A stretch of DNA of 64,000 nt from NAT127 sp041655035. GTDB lineage: Bacteria; Pseudomonadota; Gammaproteobacteria; Pseudomonadales; Porticoccaceae. Shown piece by piece: positions 1 to 6,460 of this stretch. Both the position numbers and the translations under genes were made by a program. Where the stretch lies: contig JBAZCN010000002.1 in the NCBI GenBank assembly GCA_041655035.1, positions 9,524-73,523 of the forward strand, in the 5' to 3' direction. A model generated the notes under the pieces. The model was not told where the DNA came from and searched no databases. It saw only the letters and a program-made list of their open reading frames with translations. Within the stretch, counting starts at the first letter, position 1; the number at the start of each line of letters is the position of its first letter.

Positions 1-642
1 GAAATCGATGACCGCCGCCAGCCGCCCGTCCGCGAACAAGCTGTTGTCATGGAACAGGTCACCGTGGATGGCGCCCCGGGGCAGTGCCGGCCGCTCGGCC
101 AGCAACTGCCGATACCGGCTCAACTGGCCGGCCAGCAGGGCGCGATCGCCGGCGCCGAGCAGCTTTTCGACTCCCTCGGCGGCAGCCATCATCCAGCCGA
201 GGCCGCGACGGTTGTCGAGCGTTGCCGGCCAGTCGGCGGCGGCGAGATGGGCGCGCGCGAGAAAATCACCAATGGCGGCGCAATGCTCATTCTCTACGGG
301 ATCGGGATGGCGGCCGGCGATACGGTCGAACACCAGGGCCGGCTTGCCGGCCAGCCTGTGGATGCGCTCGCCGCTGCCGGCCGCCAGGGGCGCCGGGACC
401 GGCAGCCGGCACTGGTGGAGGTGGGTGGCGAGACGGGCGGCAAAGTCGATCTGCTGGGCATCGGCGGTCTCCACCAGGGTGAGCACATAGCCACCTGCGC
501 CGCCATTCCGGATGGCGCGGAAAAAATAGGTGGTATTTTCGACGCCTTCCGCCACCGCCGTCAGTTCCCCCGCCAGTTCAAGGCCGAGGGTTGCCGCGAG
601 GGGACGGAAGTCGCCGGGAGTAACCGGGGTGTAGGCAGCCAT
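1..642 (-). CDS. thrB: homoserine kinase, type II (ThrB), C-terminus outside the window
   Basis: Phosphorylates homoserine to O-phosphohomoserine in cytosolic threonine synthesis. The reading frame starts with ATG at 642, has a GGAG ribosome site about 8 bases upstream, and stays open to base 1, so only about 214 N-terminal residues are present. It begins MAAYTPVTPGDF, carries GVENTTYFF near residue 35, and has the kinase catalytic loop HGDLFHDN near residue 195, where His-Gly-Asp and Asn match the aminoglycoside-phosphotransferase/ThrB2 fold. It is divergent from polA across 59 bases, the gene order known from Pseudomonas. A generic phosphotransferase is the alternative, but the N-terminus and neighbourhood favour ThrB. 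Confidence 0.85.
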   Translation of the reverse strand, partial: MAAYTPVTPGDFRPLAATLGLELAGELTAVAEGVENTTYFFRAIRNGGAGGYVLTLVETADAQQIDFAARLATHLHQCRLPVPAPLAAGSGERIHRLAGKPALVFDRIAGRHPDPVENEHCAAIGDFLARAHLAAADWPATLDNRRGLGWMMAAAEGVEKLLGAGDRALLAGQLSRYRQLLAERPALPRGAIHGDLFHDNSLFADGRLAAVIDF

Positions 643-701
643 TGAGGTCTCCGCTGGCAAACCCATAGTGTATCCTTGTGCCATTACAACAGGGACTTTC
701 G

Positions 702-3419
702 ATGACGACAGACAATTTTCCTCTGGTATTGGTGGATGGCTCATCCTACCTTTACCGCGCCTTTCACGCCCTGCCGCCGCTGTCCAACACCAAGGGGCAG
801 CCCACCGGGGCCATCAAGGGTGTCATTGCCATGCTCAAACGGCTCGGCAAGGACTACCCCGACAGCCATCTGGTGGTGGTTTTCGACGCCAAGGGCAAGA
901 CCTTTCGCGACGAAATGTTCGAAGAGTACAAATCCCATCGCCCGCCGATGCCCGACGACCTGCGCCGTCAGATCGAACCGATCCACGCCATCGTCCGCGC
1001 GATGGGCCTGCCGCTGTTGATCATCGACGGGGTCGAGGCGGATGACGTGATCGGCACCCTGGCCCGGCAGCGCGCCGAACAGGGGCTGCCGGTGGTGATT
1101 TCCACCGGTGACAAGGACATGGCGCAACTGGTCGACGACCACATCACGCTGGTCAATACCATGACCGACATCCGTCTCGACAGCACGGGGGTGGCGGACA
1201 GGTTCGGCGTCGGTCCGCAGCTGATCATCGATTACCTGGCCCTGGTGGGCGACAAGGTCGACAATATCCCCGGTGTCCCGGGAGTGGGAGAAAAAACCGC
1301 TGTCGCCATCCTGCAGGGGCTGGGCGGGCTCGATGCCATCTACGCCGATCTCGAAGCCGTGCGCGGCCTCGATTTTCGCGGCGCCAAGAAAATGCCGGAG
1401 AAACTCCAGGAGTTTCGCGATCAGGCCTACCTGTCCTACCGGTTGGCGACGATCAAGACCGACGTACCCCTGGAGATGGCGGGCGAGGCGCTGAGGCCCC
1501 AGCCGCCGGACAAGGCGAAACTGCTGGAGCTGTTCGTCGAGCTCGAATTCAAGGCCTGGAGCGACGAGCTGCTGCGCGACGACGAGGCGATCGTCGACCA
1601 GCCCGCGACGGAAAAATCCTGGCAGACGATACTCGACCAGAAGGATTTCGACATTTGGCTGGCCCGGCTCGAAAAAGCCGAACTGTTCGCTTTCGATACC
1701 GAGACCACCAGCCTCGATTACATGGAGGCCGAGCTGGTGGGCCTGTCCTTCGCCATCGAGCCCCACGAGGCCGCCTACGTGCCGCTGGCCCACGACTACC
1801 TGGGGGCGCCGGCACAGCTGGACCGGCAGGCGGTTCTCGATCGCTTGAAGCCGTTGCTCGAAGACCCGGGCAAGAAAAAACTTGGCCAGAACCTCAAGTA
1901 CGACATGAGCGTACTGGCTCGCCACGGCATTGCCATGCAGGGCGTGGCGTTTGACACCATGCTCGAATCCTACGTCCTGGACTCCACCGGTTCGCGCCAC
2001 GACATGGACAGCCTGGCGCTCAAATACCTGGGTGAGAAAACCATTAAGTTCGAGGAGATCGCCGGCAAGGGCGCGGGTCAGCTCAGCTTCAACCAGATCG
2101 ACCTGGCCCAGGCGGCACCCTACGCCGCCGAGGATGCCGATGTCACCCTGCGCCTCCACCAGGTGCTGTGGCCACAGGTGGCGGCGATGCCCGCTCTCAA
2201 GTCCGTGTTCGAAGCCATCGAGATACCGCTGGTGCCGGTCCTGTCGCGCATCGAGCGCAATGGCGCCAGGGTGGATGCCGTGCTGCTCAAGGAGCAGGGC
2301 AAGGAAATCGCCGTGCGCCTCGACGAATTGGAGCGCGAAGCGCACGAGCTGGCGGGCCAGCCGTTCAATCTCGCCTCACCCAAACAGTTGGGGGAAATCC
2401 TCTTCGACAAGCTCAAGATCCCGGTGTTGAAGAAGACCGCCACCGGCGCCCCGTCCACCAAGGAGGAGGTGCTCCAGGAGCTCGCCCTCGACTACCCCCT
2501 GCCCCGGGTGCTTCTCGAGCACCGGGGGCTGGCCAAGCTCAAGTCCACCTACATCGACAAGCTGCCGCGGATGATCAACGGCCGCAGCGGGCGGGTGCAT
2601 ACCTCCTACCATCAGGCGGGCACCGCCACCGGGCGACTGTCATCCTCCGATCCCAACCTGCAGAATATTCCGGTGCGCAGCGCCGAGGGACGGCGTATCC
2701 GCCAGGCATTCGTGGCGGACAAGGGGGCGCGTATTCTCGCCGCCGACTATTCGCAGATCGAACTGCGGATCATGGCCCATCTGTCCGCTGATGCCAGCCT
2801 GGTGCAGGCCTTCCGCGACGGCCTCGACATCCACCGCGCCACGGCCGCGGAAGTGTTCGACACCCCGCTCGACAAGGTCACCCAGGAGCAGCGACGCAGC
2901 GCCAAGGCCATCAACTTCGGGTTGATCTACGGCATGTCCGCCTTTGGCCTTGCCCGCCAGTTGCACCTGGGGCGCAACCAGGCTCAGCAGTACATCGATC
3001 TCTATTTTGCGCGCTACCCGGGCGTCGCCGCCTACATGGAAGGAACGCGCCGCCAGGCCCGCGAGCAGGGCTACGTGGCGACCCTGTTCGGCCGCCGCCT
3101 GTACCTGCCGGACATCAACGCCGGCAACGGCCAGCTGCGCCAGGCGGCGGAACGCACCGCCATCAATGCCCCGATGCAGGGCACCGCTGCCGATATCATC
3201 AAGCGCGCGATGATCACCGTGGATCACTGGCTGGCCGCTAATGGCCTGGCGACGCGGATGATCATGCAGGTGCACGACGAACTGGTATTCGAAGTTCCCG
3301 AGGGCGAGCTCGACCAGGTGCGCCAAGGAGTGGTCGAGCTGATGGCGGGAGCGGCTGAACTGGATGTACCGCTGGTGGTGGACGCAGGCGTGGGGCTGAA
3401 CTGGGACGAGGCTCACTAG
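702..3419 (+). CDS. polA: DNA polymerase I
   Basis: Repairs DNA and replaces Okazaki primers. The 905-residue protein is full length. The N-terminal 5'-3' exonuclease begins VLVDGSSYLYRAFH. The 3'-5' proofreading domain keeps its acidic residues: DTETT near residue 347, NLKYD and EDADVTLR. The family-A polymerase domain shows ADYSQIELR, the O-helix RRSAKAINFGLIYG and the catalytic QVHDELVFEVPE near the C-terminus. I chose ATG 702 (MTTDNFPLV) because AGGGA lies at about 691 and it matches family starts; an upstream GTG at 678 is in frame but poorly supported. It is followed by the small-RNA region and convergent engB, as in Pseudomonas. Confidence 0.97.
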   Translation: MTTDNFPLVLVDGSSYLYRAFHALPPLSNTKGQPTGAIKGVIAMLKRLGKDYPDSHLVVVFDAKGKTFRDEMFEEYKSHRPPMPDDLRRQIEPIHAIVRAMGLPLLIIDGVEADDVIGTLARQRAEQGLPVVISTGDKDMAQLVDDHITLVNTMTDIRLDSTGVADRFGVGPQLIIDYLALVGDKVDNIPGVPGVGEKTAVAILQGLGGLDAIYADLEAVRGLDFRGAKKMPEKLQEFRDQAYLSYRLATIKTDVPLEMAGEALRPQPPDKAKLLELFVELEFKAWSDELLRDDEAIVDQPATEKSWQTILDQKDFDIWLARLEKAELFAFDTETTSLDYMEAELVGLSFAIEPHEAAYVPLAHDYLGAPAQLDRQAVLDRLKPLLEDPGKKKLGQNLKYDMSVLARHGIAMQGVAFDTMLESYVLDSTGSRHDMDSLALKYLGEKTIKFEEIAGKGAGQLSFNQIDLAQAAPYAAEDADVTLRLHQVLWPQVAAMPALKSVFEAIEIPLVPVLSRIERNGARVDAVLLKEQGKEIAVRLDELEREAHELAGQPFNLASPKQLGEILFDKLKIPVLKKTATGAPSTKEEVLQELALDYPLPRVLLEHRGLAKLKSTYIDKLPRMINGRSGRVHTSYHQAGTATGRLSSSDPNLQNIPVRSAEGRRIRQAFVADKGARILAADYSQIELRIMAHLSADASLVQAFRDGLDIHRATAAEVFDTPLDKVTQEQRRSAKAINFGLIYGMSAFGLARQLHLGRNQAQQYIDLYFARYPGVAAYMEGTRRQAREQGYVATLFGRRLYLPDINAGNGQLRQAAERTAINAPMQGTAADIIKRAMITVDHWLAANGLATRMIMQVHDELVFEVPEGELDQVRQGVVELMAGAAELDVPLVVDAGVGLNWDEAH

Positions 3420-3442
3420 CGGGGCGTCGTCTTGCATGGCGG

Positions 3443-3469
3443 GAACTTGTCGGGCGGCTCCGGGTCATA
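3443..3469 (+). promoter_or_regulatory. sigma-E/AlgU-type promoter, upstream copy
   Basis: GAACTT at 3443-3448, then exactly 16 bases, then TCATA at 3465-3469. This fits the envelope-stress sigma consensus GAACTT-N16/17-TCnnA. The expected transcript start is near 3475, 24 bases after polA ends, and a strong terminator follows at 3547-3586. That the promoter is used is inference. Confidence 0.5.
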
Positions 3470-3474
3470 CCCAG

Positions 3475-3586
3475 TGCAGGCAGTGAGTGATGTTCTCCCA
3501 TTTGCTGTTTGCGATTAGCTTGTTCCCCTTTGTTAGAGCAAATGCACCCTGGCCCCTCCCCTCATCCTTGGGCCAGGGTTTTTTTT
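3475..3586 (+). ncRNA. candidate small RNA 1 in the polA-engB gap
   Basis: The predicted transcript of about 110 nt runs from the sigma-E-type promoter at 3443-3469 to the terminator ending at 3586, with no convincing reading frame. The loop of its terminator hairpin carries CTCCCCTC at 3556-3563, the same eight bases that lie in a hairpin loop of the second small RNA. The position between polA and engB is where Spot 42 (enterobacteria) and ErsA (Pseudomonas) are encoded. The polA mRNA 3' untranslated region with its own terminator is the alternative reading. Confidence 0.45.
3547..3586 (+). terminator. intrinsic terminator of small RNA 1 or polA
   Basis: A perfect 9-bp stem, CCCTGGCCC at 3547-3555 with GGGCCAGGG at 3570-3578, encloses a 14-base pyrimidine-rich loop and is followed by eight T residues at 3579-3586. 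Confidence 0.85.
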
Positions 3587-3658
3587 GGCTGCAACCGGCG
3601 GTTTTTCCTGGGGATTCCAAGGAATCTCAAAAAAAAGCAAATTTTTTTCGATTCCTGT

Positions 3659-3685
3659 GAACTTTGAGTTTCAGGGCCGGTCTCA
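3659..3685 (+). promoter_or_regulatory. sigma-E/AlgU-type promoter, downstream copy
   Basis: GAACTT at 3659-3664, a 16-base spacer, and TCTCA at 3681-3685. Spacing is identical to the copy 216 bases upstream. Pseudomonas ErsA, encoded at this chromosomal position, is known to be transcribed by the envelope-stress sigma factor AlgU, so both context and sequence support the call. Confidence 0.6.
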
Positions 3686-3690
3686 GTTAC

Positions 3691-3791
3691 CGGTTAATGT
3701 CTCCCTCTTCGTTGTGAGCAATACCGGGAATCCTCTCCCCTCTTGGCTATCCCGGTCTTTGGTTACCGGCGCGCATGCGCCGGTTTTTTTT
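3691..3791 (+). ncRNA. ErsA-like small RNA (Spot 42 position)
   Basis: The predicted RNA of about 100 nt starts 6 bases after the -10 element and ends in a terminator. An internal hairpin pairs ACCGGGA at 3722-3728 with TCCCGGT at 3750-3756 and exposes a CU-rich loop containing CTCTCCCCTCTTGG. The loop is complementary to purine-rich ribosome-binding sites, as expected for a pairing seed. Location between polA and engB, sigma-E-type promoter, CU-rich loop and terminator all match what is known of ErsA. Homology itself was not tested by alignment or covariance search. Confidence 0.65.
3765..3791 (+). terminator. intrinsic terminator of the ErsA-like RNA
   Basis: ACCGGCGC at 3765-3772, the loop GCAT and GCGCCGGT at 3777-3784 form an 8-bp stem followed by a run of T residues to 3791. 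engB ends convergently at 3809. Confidence 0.88.
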
Positions 3792-3808
3792 GCCTGGGAT
3801 TTGTGTTT

Positions 3809-4411
3809 TTACTCAAGCCATTCATTTATAAAGCTTTCTAGTTCTTCCAGCCCCGTCTTTTTAAGTGATGAAAACACCTGTATGGACAGCTGCTCGATAC
3901 CGGCACGGACCAGTTCATTGCGGATCCGGTGCAAGGTGCTCAGCGCCGGGCCGTGGTTGAGCTTGTCCGCCTTGGTCAACAGGATATGCAGTGGCAAGCG
4001 GCCCTGGCTCGCCCAGCGGATCATCTGCCAGTCGTATTCCTGCAGCGGATGGCGGATATCCATCAGCAGCACCAGGGCTTTCAGGGATTGGCGCTGTTGC
4101 AGGTATTCCGCCAGGTGCCGGTCCCAGTCCTCCTTGACCGTTTTGGCGACCTTGGCGAAGCCATAGCCCGGCAGGTCCACCAGGCGCCGGTCCGGCCCGA
4201 TCGAGAAAAAGTTGATCAGCTGGGTGCGCCCTGGCGTCTTGCTGGTGCGGGCGAGCTTGCCCTGGCGAGTCAAGGTATTGATCGCGCTGGATTTCCCCGC
4301 ATTGGAACGGCCCGCGAAAGCCACTTCCCCGCCGCTGTCCGCGGGACACAGGCGCAGGGTCGGCGCGCTTTGCAGGAAACTGGCACGGGCGAAATCGATG
4401 GTCTCGGTCAT
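3809..4411 (-). CDS. engB: ribosome biogenesis GTP-binding protein EngB/YsxC
   Basis: This small essential GTPase assists 50S subunit assembly in the cytosol. Its 200 residues match the family length. G1 is GRSNAGKS at residues 34-41, the switch region carries TSKTPGRTQ near 57-64, G3 is DLPG at 79-82, and G4 TKAD lies near residue 147. The start is ATG 4411 (MTETIDFARASF). It is divergent from cytochrome c4 and convergent with the polA small-RNA region, the standard Pseudomonas arrangement. Confidence 0.95.
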   Translation of the reverse strand: MTETIDFARASFLQSAPTLRLCPADSGGEVAFAGRSNAGKSSAINTLTRQGKLARTSKTPGRTQLINFFSIGPDRRLVDLPGYGFAKVAKTVKEDWDRHLAEYLQQRQSLKALVLLMDIRHPLQEYDWQMIRWASQGRLPLHILLTKADKLNHGPALSTLHRIRNELVRAGIEQLSIQVFSSLKKTGLEELESFINEWLE

Positions 4412-4429
4412 AGTCCGGCAGTATAGCGT

Positions 4430-4458
4430 TTAAGCTTAAGGAAGGAATGGTATATAAT
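4430..4458 (+). promoter_or_regulatory. putative housekeeping promoter of cytochrome c4
   Basis: TATAAT at 4453-4458 is a perfect -10 element. TTAAGC at 4430-4435 is a weak -35 at 17-base spacing. The initiation site would lie about 55 bases upstream of the cytochrome start. Confidence 0.45.
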
Positions 4459-4521
4459 CCCGCCGCCTGAACAGGCCTGCCGGGCCTTGAAACCTGTAGC
4501 GTAGCCCAGAACGGAATATCC

Positions 4522-5163
4522 ATGATGAAAACTGCAAGTGGTCTAGTCTTTATCCTCTCACTGTTGATAGTGCCCTTCGCCACGGCGGCTGGTGATGCTG
4601 CGGCGGGCCAGGGCAAGGTAGCGGCCTGCGCCGCCTGTCATGCCAGTGACGGTAACAGCCCTGCACCCACATTCCCCAAGATCGCGGGCCTCGGCGAGAA
4701 GTACCTGCTCAAGCAGCTTCAGGATATCAAGTCGGGCGTGCGCCCGGTTCCCGAGATGACCGGCCAGCTCGACGCCATGAGCGATCAGGACCTGGCGGAC
4801 ATCGCCGCTTACTACAACGCCCAGACACGCCAGCTTTCCGGCTCCAAGGAAGTGAAACTGGAACTGGGTGAAAGCATCTACCGCGGCGGCAATGTCCACA
4901 CCGGCGTCGCCGCCTGTATCGGCTGCCACTCGCCCAGCGGCAACGGCAATGCCCCGGCCGGCTATCCGGCACTCGGCGGCCAGTTCGCCGACTACATCGC
5001 CAAGCAGCTGCGCGCTTTCCGCACCGCCGCCCACGACGCGGAGGACCCCAGCGGGCGCAGCAACGACGGCGATGCCCAGGTCATGCGCGGTGTCGCCGCC
5101 CGCATGACCGATCAGGAGATCAGCGCCGTGGCCAACTACATCGCCGGCCTCAAGGGCGAATGA
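4522..5163 (+). CDS. diheme cytochrome c4
   Basis: Periplasmic electron carrier that feeds terminal oxidases. The 213-residue precursor opens with a signal peptide ending near ATAAGDA (residue 23). It has two haem c sites, CAACH at residues 36-40 and CIGCH at 132-136, one in each of two similar halves, which is the c4 arrangement. ATG 4522 is immediately followed by a second Met codon at 4525, so the start could be one codon later. A terminator follows and dsbA comes next, as in Pseudomonas, where cytochrome c4 and dsbA are neighbours. Confidence 0.92.
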   Translation: MMKTASGLVFILSLLIVPFATAAGDAAAGQGKVAACAACHASDGNSPAPTFPKIAGLGEKYLLKQLQDIKSGVRPVPEMTGQLDAMSDQDLADIAAYYNAQTRQLSGSKEVKLELGESIYRGGNVHTGVAACIGCHSPSGNGNAPAGYPALGGQFADYIAKQLRAFRTAAHDAEDPSGRSNDGDAQVMRGVAARMTDQEISAVANYIAGLKGE

Positions 5164-5183
5164 AGCCGACGCGGCAGCGGTTC

Positions 5184-5209
5184 AAAAAGGCGGCATGAGC
5201 CGCCTTTTT
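5184..5209 (+). terminator. intrinsic terminator after cytochrome c4
   Basis: GGCGGC and GCCGCC pair around the loop ATGA (5189-5204), flanked by an A-run on the left and TTTTT at 5205-5209. The A and T runs could make it work in both directions. Confidence 0.85.
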
Positions 5210-5268
5210 GTTGGCTGAAGCTTTCCTCTCTGCTGGCTGAGGTGCTTCTCACCAACGCGAAAAGTGGC

Positions 5269-5296
5269 TTGCCATCGGACCGATAAGCTGAATAAT
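5269..5296 (+). promoter_or_regulatory. putative dsbA promoter with flanking inverted repeat
   Basis: TTGCCA at 5269-5274 and AATAAT at 5291-5296 are separated by 16 bases. AAGTGGCT at 5262-5269 and AGCCACTT at 5297-5304 form an inverted repeat that brackets the promoter and could be an operator. dsbA starts at 5331. Confidence 0.4.
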
Positions 5297-5330
5297 AGCC
5301 ACTTCAACGGACCAACCCGGGAAAGAGAAC

Positions 5331-6059
5331 ATGTCTGTCTTGAACAAATGGATACTAGCACTCATGGTTGCCGTGACCCTCGGCTGCCAGGCCGAGCAGG
5401 ACAATGCCCCGGCCAGCGGCGCCGCGGCGCCGGCCTCTGGCGCGGTGCAGCAGGCCGCTCCGGCGGCGTCCACGCCCACTCCGGTCGCGACCAATTATGT
5501 GGAGGGCACCCACTACGAGGTTCTGCCGCAGCAGGTCGCCACCACCGATCCCGGCACCATCGAAGTGACCGAGGTGTTCTGGTACGGCTGCGGCCACTGT
5601 TTCGACTTCGAGCCGATGCTGGAGAGCTGGGCCGAGGCCCTGCCCGATGGCGTCGTGCTGGTGCGCAGTCCGGCGATCTGGGATCAGCAGGGCATCATGG
5701 AGCGCCATGCGCGAATCTACTACACCGCCAAGGCGCTGGGGGTGCTCGATCAGCTGCACATCGCCACGTTCGAGGCGATGAACCTGCACGGGAACGAGCT
5801 GCAGACCGAGGATGCCATCGCCAAACTGTTCGAGGAAAACGGTGTCAGCCGTGAAGATTTCGACAAAACCTTCAACTCCTTCGGAGTGACCAGTGCGGTC
5901 AAGCAGGCCCAAGCGCGCCTTCGCGGCTACCGCACGCAAGGCACCCCGGAAATCGTGGTCAATGGCACCTACCGGGTCAGCAGCCGCATGGCCGGCAGCC
6001 ATCAGGGCATGCTCAACGTCACCAGCTTTCTGATCGACAAGGTCAAAAGCGAGCAGTAG
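5331..6059 (+). CDS. dsbA: thiol:disulfide interchange protein DsbA, lipoprotein form
   Basis: Introduces disulfide bonds into exported proteins. The 242-residue protein starts with a short hydrophobic signal and a lipobox-like VTLGC, placing the lipidated cysteine at residue 19. An Ala/Pro-rich linker of about 35 residues follows, then the thioredoxin-fold domain. The active site is CGHC at residues 87-90 and the cis-proline loop reads GTPEIVVNG. Classical DsbA proteins are soluble and use CPHC, so membrane tethering and the Gly at the second dipeptide position are notable. The genomic position matches Pseudomonas dsbA. A tRNA gene starts six bases after the stop codon. Confidence 0.9.
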   Translation: MSVLNKWILALMVAVTLGCQAEQDNAPASGAAAPASGAVQQAAPAASTPTPVATNYVEGTHYEVLPQQVATTDPGTIEVTEVFWYGCGHCFDFEPMLESWAEALPDGVVLVRSPAIWDQQGIMERHARIYYTAKALGVLDQLHIATFEAMNLHGNELQTEDAIAKLFEENGVSREDFDKTFNSFGVTSAVKQAQARLRGYRTQGTPEIVVNGTYRVSSRMAGSHQGMLNVTSFLIDKVKSEQ

Positions 6060-6065
6060 ATTTCT

Positions 6066-6141
6066 GCCGGCATAGCTCAGTTGGTAGAGCAGCGCATTCG
6101 TAATGCGAAGGTCGTAGGTTCGACTCCTATTGCCGGCACCA
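6066..6141 (+). tRNA. tRNA-Thr (anticodon CGT)
   Basis: The cloverleaf is complete: acceptor GCCGGCA pairs with TGCCGGC, the D arm contains AGCTCAGTTGGTAGAGC, the anticodon loop is TTCGTAA with anticodon CGT, the T arm is GTAGGTTCGACTCCTAT, and CCA is encoded at 6139-6141. It closely resembles E. coli thrW. It begins six bases downstream of the dsbA stop codon with no room for its own promoter, so it is probably cut from the dsbA transcript. Confidence 0.97.
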
Positions 6142-6150
6142 CCTGACGCG

Positions 6151-6179
6151 GGAAGGGCAGCGCAAAAGGCTGCCCTTCC
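6151..6179 (+). terminator. stem-loop terminator after dsbA-tRNA-Thr
   Basis: GGAAGGGCAGC at 6151-6161 and GCTGCCCTTCC at 6169-6179 form an 11-bp stem around GCAAAAG. Only a short T stretch follows (TGCTTT), so it may be a weak terminator or a 3' stabilising hairpin. Confidence 0.6.
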
Positions 6180-6460
6180 TGCTTTACCTCACATCCTCCC
6201 GGGTTCAGGCGCGACGCATTGGCGGCGCCTTCCTCGACAGCGCGATCAGCGACACGCAGTGTCGCCGCTGTCAGGGGCCAAGCCTTCCTGGTCGACAAAC
6301 TTGCCTCTGTCCCGCAGTGTCGGCAGCAACTGCCGGGCGGTGTACGGGCAGCCGGTTGCCTCGGGGTCTGTCCGCCCGGCCGGCCGCCCTTGCGGGCTCC
6401 GTCCAGAGTCCTTCCGCCAGCCAGCGCGGAGCGGCCGGCGCGTTCAATGGATACGCTCCC
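6180..6460. other. intergenic stretch between the tRNA terminator and mksB
   Basis: About 280 GC-rich bases contain no reading frame with a credible start and no promoter or repeat I recognise. This is the place where a nuclease gene mksG/jetD would be expected downstream of mksB, and none is present. I also found no second copy of the tRNA 3' end here that would mark an integration site. Confidence 0.6.

Noticed and set aside
741..2345. A 534-codon minus-strand frame within polA
   Set aside because: Antisense to polymerase I; no motif of its own.
6077..6298. A 73-codon minus-strand frame covering the tRNA
   Set aside because: Its C-terminus (GVEPTTFALRM...) is the well-known false peptide produced by translating a tRNA gene backwards.
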